NCBI RefSeq assembly: GCF_004634425.1
Contig: NZ_SBJL01000001.1
Location: forward strand, 1,399,001 to 1,463,000
Length of the DNA: 64,000 nt
Direction: 5' to 3'
Source: Vitreimonas flagellata
GTDB lineage: Bacteria; Pseudomonadota; Alphaproteobacteria; Caulobacterales; Aquidulcibacteraceae
Part shown: one piece after another, positions 7,363 to 15,250 of the stretch
How positions within the stretch are numbered: position 1 is the first letter of the stretch
How the letters are laid out: every line of letters starts with the position of its first letter
Made by a program: the position numbers and the translations under genes
The notes under the pieces: model-generated
Database searches by the model: none
What the model saw: only the letters and a program-made list of their open reading frames with translations
What the model was told of the DNA's origin: nothing

Positions 7363-9783
7363 ATGGACGAATCGATGACCGACGGCGGAGAGAACCTCCC
7401 CATTTCCCAGCGCGCGATGGCCGTGCCGCCTTATCTCGCCTCGCTCAATCCTGAGCAGCGTGCGGCGGTGGAAGCGCTCGACGGGCCTGTGCTCGTGCTT
7501 GCAGGCGCAGGCACCGGCAAAACGCGTGTGCTGACGACGCGGCTTGCGCATCTACTGCACAGCGGCCGCGCCAAGCCGTGGAGCGTGCTCGCCGTCACCT
7601 TCACCAACAAAGCCTCGCGCGAAATGCGCGAGCGCGTCGAACATCTGCTTGGCCCCGGCGCTGGCGGCCTGCCGTGGCTCGGCACCTTCCACTCGATCAG
7701 CGCGCGCATGCTGCGTACGCACGCCGAACTCGTCGGCCTCAAGAACAATTTCTCGATCATCGACACCGACGATCAGATCCGGCTCTTGAAGCAAATCATC
7801 GAAGCCGAAGGCATCGATGAAAAGCGTTGGCCCGCACGCCAGCTCGCCAACCTGCTCGATAGCTGGAAGAACCGCGGCCTCACGCCGGAGAAAGTGCCGA
7901 AAGGCGAAGCCTTCTCCTTTGGCGACGGCGCGGGCGTGAAGCTCTACGCGATCTACCAAGCGCGGCTGAAAATTCTGAATGCGTGCGATTTCGGCGATCT
8001 GCTGATGCACATGATCGACATCTTCCAGCGCCACACCGACGTGCTGGAGACGTATCACCGCAAACTCAGCCATCTCATGGTGGACGAGTATCAGGATACA
8101 AACGTCGCCCAATATCTCTGGCTGCGCCTGCTCGCCCAAGCGCGCAAAAATCTCTGCGTTGTCGGCGACGATGACCAATCGATCTATGGCTGGCGCGGCG
8201 CCGAAGTCGACAACATCCTGCGCTTCGAACACGATTTCCCTGGCGCGCGAGTCGTGCGCCTCGAACGCAATTATCGCTCCACCGGCCACATCCTTGCCGC
8301 CGCCTCGCACTTGATCGCCAACAATCGCGACCGCCTCGGCAAAACCCTCTTCACAGACGACGAAGACGGCCAACGCGTGAAAGTGCGCGGCGTTTGGGAC
8401 GGCGAAGCCGAAGCGCGCTTGATTGCCGACGACATCGAAGGCTGGCGCCAATCCAATCGCTCCTACGCCGACGCCGCCGTGCTCGTGCGCGCGGCCTGGC
8501 AGATGCGCGCTTTCGAAGAACGCTTCCTCATGCTGCGCATCCCCTACAAGGTGATCGGCGGCCCGCGCTTCTTCGAACGCGCCGAAATCCGCGACGTGCA
8601 CGCCTATCTGCGTCTCATTCGCTCGGAAGACGACGACCTCGCCTTCGAGCGCATCGTCAATCAGCCCAAGCGCGGCATCGGCGAAAGCACGGTGCAAAAG
8701 CTGCACAGTCACGCCGGCAAACCGCCTGTCCGCTTCGTCACCGACAACGGCCCGCTGTTTGACCAAGACACGGGCGAAGTCGTCACCACGCAGGACGAAG
8801 CCTCTGGCGGCGCCACGCGCTTCCGCACGCTCGTCGGGGCCGCGCGCGAAATGGTGCTCACCGACGATCTGCCGCTGAAAGCGCGCACGGCGCTGCGCAG
8901 CTTCCTCACTGATCTCGATCGCTGGCGCGAACAAGCGCGCACGATGAGCCACGTCGAACTCGCCGAAATCGTGCTCGACGAAAGCGGCTATTCCGACATG
9001 CTGCGCAACGATAAATCGCCGCAAGCGCAGACGCGGCTCGAGAACTTGAAGGAACTGGTCCAGTCGATGGCCCAATACGACACGCTCGAAGCCTATCTCG
9101 AGCACGTCGCGCTCGTGCTCGACATCGAGAGCGAAAGCGAGGGCGAGAACGTGCAACTCTCCACGCTGCACGCGGCGAAGGGCCTCGAATGGCCGCTCGT
9201 TTTCCTGCCCGGCTGGGAAGAGGAAGTGTTTCCCTCCAAGCGCGCCGTTGAAGAAAGCGGCGACAAAGGTTTGGAAGAAGAGCGCCGCCTGGCTTACGTC
9301 GGCATCACGCGCGCCCGCGAAAGCGCGCGCATCTCGTTCGTCGCCAATCGCCAAATCTACGGCCGCTGGCAGAGCGTGCTGCCGTCGCGCTTCATAGACG
9401 AGCTTCCGCCCAAGAGCGTCGATGCCGTCAGCGAAACCGGCTATGCGATGCAAGCGGGCAATGTCCGCGAAGGCGCGTCGCGCTTCGATTCATTCGCGCC
9501 TGGCGCGGGCTTCAACAGCGCCTACCAAAGCCCCGGCTGGAAACGCGCGCAGGAACGCGGCGCGTTCCAATCCAAGCCGCCCATGATCGAAGGCGAAGCC
9601 CGCCTCGTCGCGCGCTCCGGCGACGCGGATTCGCACTTCAAACGCGGCGACCGCATCTTCCACCAAAAATTCGGCTACGGCCGGATCCGCGGCGTCGAAG
9701 GCAACAAACTCACCGTGGATTTCGACAAGGCCGGAGAGAAGCGGGTGATCGATAGCTTTGTCGTTCCGGCGAGCGCTGCTTAG
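7363..9783 (+). CDS. uvrD: UvrD/PcrA-type superfamily 1 DNA helicase
   Basis: 806 residues from the ATG at 7363, chosen because the longer frame runs back across the divergent lipoprotein gene. It is an ATP-dependent 3'-5' helicase acting in nucleotide excision and mismatch repair in known members. All SF1A motifs are visible: Q motif LNPEQRAAV, Walker A AGAGTGKT (K53), Walker B DEYQDTN, motif III GDDDQSIYGWRGA, motif IV LERNYRS, motif V TLHAAKGLEWPLVFLPG, and motif VI EERRLAYVGITRA. The C-terminal 50 residues (GDRIFHQKFGYGRI) form the Tudor-like domain seen in PcrA/UvrD. An alternative start four codons downstream is possible. Confidence 0.95.
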   Translation: MDESMTDGGENLPISQRAMAVPPYLASLNPEQRAAVEALDGPVLVLAGAGTGKTRVLTTRLAHLLHSGRAKPWSVLAVTFTNKASREMRERVEHLLGPGAGGLPWLGTFHSISARMLRTHAELVGLKNNFSIIDTDDQIRLLKQIIEAEGIDEKRWPARQLANLLDSWKNRGLTPEKVPKGEAFSFGDGAGVKLYAIYQARLKILNACDFGDLLMHMIDIFQRHTDVLETYHRKLSHLMVDEYQDTNVAQYLWLRLLAQARKNLCVVGDDDQSIYGWRGAEVDNILRFEHDFPGARVVRLERNYRSTGHILAAASHLIANNRDRLGKTLFTDDEDGQRVKVRGVWDGEAEARLIADDIEGWRQSNRSYADAAVLVRAAWQMRAFEERFLMLRIPYKVIGGPRFFERAEIRDVHAYLRLIRSEDDDLAFERIVNQPKRGIGESTVQKLHSHAGKPPVRFVTDNGPLFDQDTGEVVTTQDEASGGATRFRTLVGAAREMVLTDDLPLKARTALRSFLTDLDRWREQARTMSHVELAEIVLDESGYSDMLRNDKSPQAQTRLENLKELVQSMAQYDTLEAYLEHVALVLDIESESEGENVQLSTLHAAKGLEWPLVFLPGWEEEVFPSKRAVEESGDKGLEEERRLAYVGITRARESARISFVANRQIYGRWQSVLPSRFIDELPPKSVDAVSETGYAMQAGNVREGASRFDSFAPGAGFNSAYQSPGWKRAQERGAFQSKPPMIEGEARLVARSGDADSHFKRGDRIFHQKFGYGRIRGVEGNKLTVDFDKAGEKRVIDSFVVPASAA

Positions 9784-9786
9784 CGC

Positions 9787-10113
9787 TCAATCGTCATCGC
9801 CATCATCGTCGTCATCATCATCCGATGATCGCACCGGCGCGCGCGAGGAAGCCACGCGTTGCGGCGGCGGAACTTCAGCGGCGCGCGTCTTCTGCGGGCT
9901 CTCGGCGCGCGCGAGCTGCACGCCAGCGGCGCGCACACGCGCCGGCGCATTCTCCGGCCGCGCGCTGGGCGAGCCCAGCGGCACGATCTCGGCCGCGTTG
10001 GCCTCCTCCACGATCTCGCCCGGACCCGTCACCATGTGCGCCACGCTGGCGGCGCCCACCGCAAGCAACACGGCGGTGCCCATACTGGCGGCGATGAAGC
10101 CAAACTTCTTCAT
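9787..10113 (-). CDS. Small exported or anchored protein with poly-aspartate tail
   Basis: 108 residues from the ATG beginning MKKFGFIAASMGTAVLLA, which has a GAGGGAG ribosome binding site; the longer frame adds 16 unlikely residues. The N-terminus is a signal peptide or membrane anchor (residues 5-28). The remainder is low-complexity Ala/Pro/Arg, ending in a run of ten Asp broken by one Gly (SSDDDDDDDGDDD). The family is not recognised. The acidic tail could bind divalent cations, which is speculation from composition. It converges on uvrD, with 3 bases between the stops. Confidence 0.6.
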   Translation of the reverse strand: MKKFGFIAASMGTAVLLAVGAASVAHMVTGPGEIVEEANAAEIVPLGSPSARPENAPARVRAAGVQLARAESPQKTRAAEVPPPQRVASSRAPVRSSDDDDDDDGDDD

Positions 10114-10230
10114 GATCAGCACTCCCTCGCCATCACCAAACCGGCGCGCGCCTGAACCCAAGCTGAACTGGAGCGCAGCGCTCGCCTATCAAGGTGTTCC
10201 CTTTTGCCGGCGCCGCCTCTAATCAGCGCC

Positions 10231-11085
10231 ATGCTTCTTCTCACCGCCCTCGGCACGATGACCCAAGTTCGCGCCGCCGCCGACGAACTCGACCGCCACG
10301 ATCCCTCGCCCGCCGACGCGGTCAGCTGGTTCGAGGAAGGCCCCGGCAAGTTCCGCCTCGAAGTCTATGTGCCCACCGAGCAAGACGCCGACAGCGCCTG
10401 CGCCATCATCGGCGCAGCGGCGCCCGAGCTGCACATGATCCGCGACGAGGTGAAGGCCGCCGATTGGGTGGCGATGTCGCTCGAAGGTTTGCCGGCCGTG
10501 CGCGCGGGCCGTTTCATGGTCGCTGGCGCCCACGCGCTTGCGAACGAACAGAACGGCCTCTCGAAAATTTGGATCGAAGCCTCTGAAGCTTTCGGCACCG
10601 GCCATCACGGCACGACCTGGGGCTGTCTCATGGCGCTTGAAGGCATTTTACGCAAACGCCCTGTGAAGCGTGTGCTCGATGTCGGCGCAGGCTCGGGCGT
10701 GCTCGCACTCGCCGCGGCGAAACAAGGCGCAACCGCGCTCGCCATCGAGATCGACGAACGCGCCGCCGCGATCGCTGAAATCAACGCACAGCAAAACAAG
10801 CTCGCCAATCGCGTCCAAGTCATCGCCGGCGACGGCGCGCGCTATATCGCGCAACAAAAATTCGATCTGGTGTTCGCCAACATCCTGATGCGCCCGCTCA
10901 TTCGCTTAGCGCCAAAGCTTGTGCCGACCGTCGCGCCCGGCGGCACGCTCATCCTCTCCGGCCTGCTCCGCTCACAAGCGCCGCTGGTGCGCGAAGCGTA
11001 CGCAAATCGCGGCCTCATTCTGGAGCGCCAGATTCCCAAAGAAGCGTGGCTGACGTTGGTCTGGCGCAAACCTGCACGTGCTTGA
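10231..11085 (+). CDS. prmA: Ribosomal protein L11 methyltransferase
   Basis: 284 residues from the ATG giving MLLLTALGTMTQVRAAADEL. PrmA trimethylates ribosomal protein L11 using S-adenosylmethionine. The family-specific stretch EASEAFGTGHHGTTWGCL (about residue 113) precedes the Rossmann-type SAM motif VLDVGAGSGVLALAAAK, the acidic ribose-binding AIEID, and FDLVFANIL, which matches the D/N-x-x-x-N-I motif of PrmA. The N-terminal 110 residues correspond to the L11-recognition region. A start nine codons upstream is possible. Confidence 0.93.
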   Translation: MLLLTALGTMTQVRAAADELDRHDPSPADAVSWFEEGPGKFRLEVYVPTEQDADSACAIIGAAAPELHMIRDEVKAADWVAMSLEGLPAVRAGRFMVAGAHALANEQNGLSKIWIEASEAFGTGHHGTTWGCLMALEGILRKRPVKRVLDVGAGSGVLALAAAKQGATALAIEIDERAAAIAEINAQQNKLANRVQVIAGDGARYIAQQKFDLVFANILMRPLIRLAPKLVPTVAPGGTLILSGLLRSQAPLVREAYANRGLILERQIPKEAWLTLVWRKPARA

Positions 11086-11131
11086 CGGTGTGATGCGACC
11101 GGCTAGGCTTCGACGCGGGAGGGTTGAAGCC

Positions 11132-11641
11132 ATGTTCAAACTGAAATCGTCGTTCGTCGCTTTCGCGTTTGCGATTGCCGCGCTCTGCAACGCACCGCAA
11201 GCGTTCGCACAAACCGCAACGCCGTTCGATCTGGCCCAGCTCTCTCCCGAAGTGCGCGCCTCCGTCATCACTGCGCGCGACTCCCAACGCCGTGCGCTGG
11301 TCGCGTCCGCACGCTCTGGCGGTGGCGGCGCCGGTCTCGTGCGCTTCGACGGTTCGGGCGGCGATCGCTATCAGGGCGAATGTGCGCCATGTGACGCCGA
11401 CCCCCAACGCCACGGCTATGGCGTGATGACCTGGGACGACGGTGAACTTTACGCTGGCGCGCACATGCGCGGCGGCACGGGCGGCATGAAGCACGGCTAC
11501 GGCGTTTATATTTTTGCGAACGGCAACGTGTACGAGGGCCAGTTCAGCGCTGACCAATTCAACGGTCACGCCGCTGTGTGGGATTCGAACGGCACGCTTC
11601 TCTACCAGGGCCGCTATTTGAACAATCAGCCCGCCAATTAG
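11132..11641 (+). CDS. Secreted MORN-repeat-like protein
   Basis: 169 residues from the ATG with ribosome binding site GGGAGGG; the longer frame overlaps prmA. Signal peptide at residues 1-27 (MFKLKSSFVAFAFAIAALC then QAFAQ). The mature part holds two to three MORN-like repeats with the expected Y-x-G-x-x and HGYG-x-(M/Y) pattern: DRYQGECAP...HGYGVMTW, GELYAGAHM...HGYGVYIF, and NVYEGQF. Two cysteines (CAPC) lie in the first repeat. MORN repeats commonly bind membranes or act as scaffolds; the role here is unknown. It converges with the secreted gene at 11638, overlapping by 4 bases. Confidence 0.75.
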   Translation: MFKLKSSFVAFAFAIAALCNAPQAFAQTATPFDLAQLSPEVRASVITARDSQRRALVASARSGGGGAGLVRFDGSGGDRYQGECAPCDADPQRHGYGVMTWDDGELYAGAHMRGGTGGMKHGYGVYIFANGNVYEGQFSADQFNGHAAVWDSNGTLLYQGRYLNNQPAN

Positions 11642-12087
11642 CGCGCGTACACATTCACCGCATACCAGCACGGCTGCGCGCCGCACGCGAACATCGAAAG
11701 TTCGATATCGTATTGCCCCGTCACGCGCGGACGCACTTGCACGACAGGCACTCGATCATCGAGCAAATCTTGCGCGATCACGACATTGTTCTGATCCAAC
11801 ACACGCAGATCAATGTCACGGCAGCGCGAGTCACAGACGCCAACGATGCGATAATCCTGCCCCGCCCGAAGCGTGACGGTGTAACGGCGTGAAGAGCGTT
11901 GGCTGAGCCCTCCAGCGAAAGGCCCCGCGGCGCGCGAATAGCCCTCATTGCTCAGGATCGTTTCGGCCCGCGCCAGCTGTTGGGCCAACTCGCGCGCGAA
12001 CGGGTCCGGCACCTGCGCGCTGGCCGGAGAGGCCAGCAGCACAAGCGCAGCCACAGCGCCCAGAGCCTTTTTTACCGAAAAGCGCAT
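11638..12087 (-). CDS. Secreted four-Cys domain protein, paralog of the TIR C-terminal domain
   Basis: 149 residues. Signal peptide at 1-25 (MRFSVKKALGAVAALVLLA then SPASAQ), so the protein is periplasmic. The rest is one domain: a helical start (FARELAQQLARAETIL) followed by a beta-rich region with DYRIVGVCDSRC, VLDQNNVVIAQDL, PVVQVRP and FACGAQPCWYAV. The same pattern, including four cysteines (C-x3-C and C-x4-C) and the DQNN turn, forms the C-terminus of the TIR protein at 4430-5461. The fold resembles pre-peptidase C-terminal (PPC)-type beta-sandwich domains in pattern, but that is a guess. Function unknown. Confidence 0.78.
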   Translation of the reverse strand: MRFSVKKALGAVAALVLLASPASAQVPDPFARELAQQLARAETILSNEGYSRAAGPFAGGLSQRSSRRYTVTLRAGQDYRIVGVCDSRCRDIDLRVLDQNNVVIAQDLLDDRVPVVQVRPRVTGQYDIELSMFACGAQPCWYAVNVYAR

Positions 12088-12205
12088 GCATCTCCCCGGC
12101 CGCCAGCCGGAATTTCGCGGGTTCGCCTCTTAAACCCGCCGAGTGAAAGCCCTAAACTCAACCCACTGAACCTGCCCTGAACCTGGGCCTCAAAGGACGC
12201 AAATC

Positions 12206-14017
12206 GTGTTCCAGACCTATGACGATCCGGGCGGCCCCGCCCTTGGCCGTAAGCATCTGCCGCGCTTGAGGAAAGCGCTCAAGGCCGCCGGCCTCGACGG
12301 CTTCATCGTGCCTCACGAAGACGAATGGCAGAATGAATACGTGCCGCCGGCCTATGACCGTCTGGCCTGGACCACCGGCTTCACCGGCTCCGCGGGCGCC
12401 GCGGTTGTGCTGGCCGACGAAGCCGCGGTTTTCGTCGATGGCCGCTACACGCTGCAAGTCCGCGCGCAGGTTGATGGCGCGCTCTTCGCATACCGCGATC
12501 TCGTCGATGGCGGCGTGCCTGCCTATCTGCGCGAGCGCGCGCCGAAGGGCGCCAAGATCGGCTACGACCCAAAGCTCCACAGCCCCGATAGTCTCGATCG
12601 CATCCGCGCCGCCGCCGACGCCGCTGGCGCCGAACTCGTGCCCGTCACGCAAAATCCGATCGACACGATCTGGGACGATCGCCCGCCGATCCCGATGGCG
12701 AAAGTCGAACCGCACGCGGAAACCTATTCCGGCGAAAGCGCCGCCTCGAAGCGTCAGCGCTTGGGCGAAGGCTTGAGCAAGGAAGGCGCGGACGCTGTCG
12801 TCCTCACTTCGCCGGCCTCGCTCGCCTGGCTCTTCAACATTCGCGGTGGCGACGTCGCGCGCACGCCGCTGCCGCTCGGCGAAGCTTTGCTGCGCGCCGA
12901 CGGCACAGCTGATCTCTTCATCGCGGATGAAAAAGTCTCGCCCGAATTGAAGCAGTGGCTCGGCAATCAAGTCGCGGTGAAGCCCAGCAACGAATTGCAG
13001 CCGACGCTCGCCGCTCTCGGCGGCAAGAAAGTGAAGCTCGATCCCTCCAGCGCTAGCGCTTGGTACTTCGAAGAGCTCAAATCCGCCGGCGCCGAAATCG
13101 TGCGCGGCCAAGATCCGGTCGTGCTGCCGCGCGCATGCAAGAACGCCGCTGAAGTCGAAGGCTCACGCCAAGCGCACATCCGCGACGGCGCCGCCGTCTC
13201 GCGCTATCTGCATTGGCTCGCCACCGACGGCCAAACCGGCAAGGTGCAAGAGATCGAAGCCTGCGAACGCCTCGAAGCCTTCCGCGCTGACACCGGCGCG
13301 CTGAAAGATTTGAGCTTCGACTCTATATCGGGCGCCGGGCCCAACGGCGCTATCGTCCATTATCGCGTCACCAAGAAGACCAATCGCAAGCTCGGCCGTG
13401 GTTCGCTCTTCTTGATCGATAGCGGCGGCCAATATCTCGACGGCACCACCGACATCACACGCACCGTGGCGATTGGTCGGCCGACGAAGGAAATGAAGGA
13501 TCGCTTCACCCGCGTCCTCAAAGGCCACATCGCGCTCGCGCGCGTGCGCTTCCCGAAGGGCACGACGGGTCACCAGCTCGACGCGCTCGCGCGCATGAGT
13601 TTGTGGGAAGCCGGCCTCGACTACGATCACGGCACCGGTCACGGCGTCGGCGTGTATCTCGGCGTGCACGAAGGCCCGCACCGCATCGCCAAATTCGTCA
13701 ACACGCAGCCGCTTGAGCCCGGCATGATCGTGTCGAACGAACCCGGCTATTACAAAACCGGCGCCTACGGCATCCGCATCGAAAACCTGCAAGTGGTCAC
13801 GCCCGCCGCCGACATCGACGGCGGCGAACGGCCCATGCTCGGGTTTGAGACGCTGACCCTCGCCCCGATCGCGCGCGAACTCATCGTGAAGCAAATGCTC
13901 ACGAAAGAAGAGCTCGCCTGGCTCAACGCGTATCACGCGACAGTCTGGGAAAAGATCGGCCCGCAATTGGATGGCGAAGCCAAAGCTTGGTTAGAGGCCG
14001 CGACCAAGCCGCTCTAA
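12206..14017 (+). CDS. pepP: M24B aminopeptidase P (Xaa-Pro aminopeptidase)
   Basis: 603 residues, matching the long three-domain aminopeptidase P type, a cytosolic enzyme that removes N-terminal residues before proline. Two creatinase-like N-terminal domains (about 1-310) precede the pita-bread catalytic domain. Metal ligands are all visible: first Asp in LIDSGGQYLDGTTDITRT (with the second Asp in the same stretch), His in HGTGHGVGVYLGVHEGP, Glu in IVSNEPGYY and Glu in GIRIENL. It starts at the ATG giving MFQTYDDPGGP. No signal peptide is present. A strong hairpin follows 18 bases after the stop. Confidence 0.94.
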   Translation: MFQTYDDPGGPALGRKHLPRLRKALKAAGLDGFIVPHEDEWQNEYVPPAYDRLAWTTGFTGSAGAAVVLADEAAVFVDGRYTLQVRAQVDGALFAYRDLVDGGVPAYLRERAPKGAKIGYDPKLHSPDSLDRIRAAADAAGAELVPVTQNPIDTIWDDRPPIPMAKVEPHAETYSGESAASKRQRLGEGLSKEGADAVVLTSPASLAWLFNIRGGDVARTPLPLGEALLRADGTADLFIADEKVSPELKQWLGNQVAVKPSNELQPTLAALGGKKVKLDPSSASAWYFEELKSAGAEIVRGQDPVVLPRACKNAAEVEGSRQAHIRDGAAVSRYLHWLATDGQTGKVQEIEACERLEAFRADTGALKDLSFDSISGAGPNGAIVHYRVTKKTNRKLGRGSLFLIDSGGQYLDGTTDITRTVAIGRPTKEMKDRFTRVLKGHIALARVRFPKGTTGHQLDALARMSLWEAGLDYDHGTGHGVGVYLGVHEGPHRIAKFVNTQPLEPGMIVSNEPGYYKTGAYGIRIENLQVVTPAADIDGGERPMLGFETLTLAPIARELIVKQMLTKEELAWLNAYHATVWEKIGPQLDGEAKAWLEAATKPL

Positions 14018-14034
14018 CGATTGCCGCACCACAT

Positions 14035-14072
14035 TGATTGTGTTTCCCTGCCTTGGCGGGGAGACACAATCA
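14035..14072 (+). promoter_or_regulatory. Hairpin sequestering ribosome binding site and start codon
   Basis: A 14-bp stem (left arm 14035-14048, right arm 14059-14072, one G-U pair when transcribed) closes over a 10-base loop. The right arm contains the only Shine-Dalgarno candidate (GGGGAG) and ends on the A of the ATG at 14072. It could block translation until opened, or act partly as a terminator for pepP, although no T-run follows. Confidence 0.6.
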
Positions 14073-14728
14073 TGTTCGTCGGCCATTACGCAGCAGCGTT
14101 CGCAGCCAAAGCCATCGAGCCCAAAGCGCCGATGTGGACGCTCGCAGCCGCAGCACAACTCGTCGATATCGGCTGGAGCGCCTTCATTATCGCCGGCATC
14201 GAGCGCGCCAGCGTCGATCCATCCCTGCCCGGTTCATCCCTGATCCTTGAGCACATGCCGTGGACGCACTCACTGCCGATGGCGATCGCGTGGGGCATTG
14301 GCGCAGCATTGCTCGCGAAGCTTCTCCTGCGCCAGCCGATCTGGGCCAGCGTCGTCATCGGCCTCACCGTGTTCTCACACTGGCTGCTCGATCTCATCGT
14401 GCACCGCCCCGATCTCGAACTCTGGGTCGGCGGCGAGAAAGTCGGCTTCGGGCTTTGGAATTATCCCGTCCCTGAACAAGCGATCGAGATCGGCCTGCTC
14501 GCGATCACGGGCGCGGCGTGGGTCGCGAGCCGCAAGACGCTCGGCCGCCTCGCTTGGCCCGCCATCGCTTTCATCGGCTTTCTTGTTGCACTGCAAATCG
14601 TGGCGATGCTCTCGCCACAACCCGCCGGGCCTCTCGAAGCGCAAAGCGGCGTGATGATCCTCGCCATCTATCTCGTCGTCGTGGCGCTGGCTGCGTTGAC
14701 GGAATTGTCCGCCAAGCGCACGACTTGA
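14072..14728 (+). CDS. Multi-pass membrane protein, YdjM-like (predicted metal-dependent hydrolase)
   Basis: 218 residues from the ATG giving MFVGHYAAAFAAK; this start matches family N-termini. About five to six hydrophobic helices are visible. Conserved polar residues cluster as in the YdjM/LexA-regulated membrane hydrolase family (PF04307-like): H5, PWTHSLPMA and FSHWLLDLIVHRPD supply histidines and aspartates at membrane edges. No activity is firmly established for this family to my knowledge. The start codon and ribosome binding site are enclosed in the hairpin at 14035-14072. The next gene follows 16 bases downstream. Confidence 0.78.
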   Translation: MFVGHYAAAFAAKAIEPKAPMWTLAAAAQLVDIGWSAFIIAGIERASVDPSLPGSSLILEHMPWTHSLPMAIAWGIGAALLAKLLLRQPIWASVVIGLTVFSHWLLDLIVHRPDLELWVGGEKVGFGLWNYPVPEQAIEIGLLAITGAAWVASRKTLGRLAWPAIAFIGFLVALQIVAMLSPQPAGPLEAQSGVMILAIYLVVVALAALTELSAKRTT

Positions 14729-14744
14729 TCCGGGGAGAATGCAC

Positions 14745-15170
14745 ATGACGGACGCAACAAAAACGCCGTGGCGCCTCTGGGCAATCGGTGGCGTCGCATT
14801 GCTTTGGAATGGTTTCGGCGCGTTCGATTTCGCGGCCACCTTCACCCGCTTCGAACCGTGGGTGTCGCAATTCCCCGACGCCCTGCGCGATTACATCTAC
14901 GCATTGCCGCTGTGGAATTGGATCGGCTGGGGCGTCGGCGCCTGGGGCGGCGTCATCGGCTCCGCGCTTCTGCTGATGCGCAATAAACTGGCCGTGTGGG
15001 CTTACGCGCTTTCGCTGATCGGCGCCGCCGGTTCCAACGCCATTACACTCTTGGATCCGCCACCCGCGGAGGTTGGCGCAAACCCCGTGCTCACGATTAT
15101 CATAATCGGCATCGCCGCCTTGCTGCTTGCGTACGCGATGTGGCTAAAGCGCAAAGGCGTGCTTCGTTAA
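14745..15170 (+). CDS. Four-helix membrane protein (hypothetical)
   Basis: 141 residues from MTDATKTPW; an in-frame ATG two codons upstream is also possible, and GGGGAGAA lies just before both. Four hydrophobic segments are visible, with conserved-looking aromatic and polar residues (LLWNGFGAFDFAAT, LWNWIGWGVGAWGG). The pattern of a W/N-rich first helix resembles small proteobacterial membrane proteins of unknown function. It is probably co-transcribed with the upstream YdjM-like gene (16-base gap). Function not recognised. Confidence 0.7.
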   Translation: MTDATKTPWRLWAIGGVALLWNGFGAFDFAATFTRFEPWVSQFPDALRDYIYALPLWNWIGWGVGAWGGVIGSALLLMRNKLAVWAYALSLIGAAGSNAITLLDPPPAEVGANPVLTIIIIGIAALLLAYAMWLKRKGVLR

Positions 15171-15250
15171 ACCGGCAAATGGCGTTTCGATCCCCTGGCG
15201 CGGCTGCGCTCACGTTCTAGAGTGATCGTCACAGCTCCAAGGGGGATCAC

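Noticed and set aside
7552-9453. A 633-codon open frame on the strand opposite uvrD
   Set aside because: It lies wholly within a gene with every SF1 helicase motif; long antisense frames are expected in GC-rich DNA, and its translation is low-complexity Ala/Arg/His without domains.
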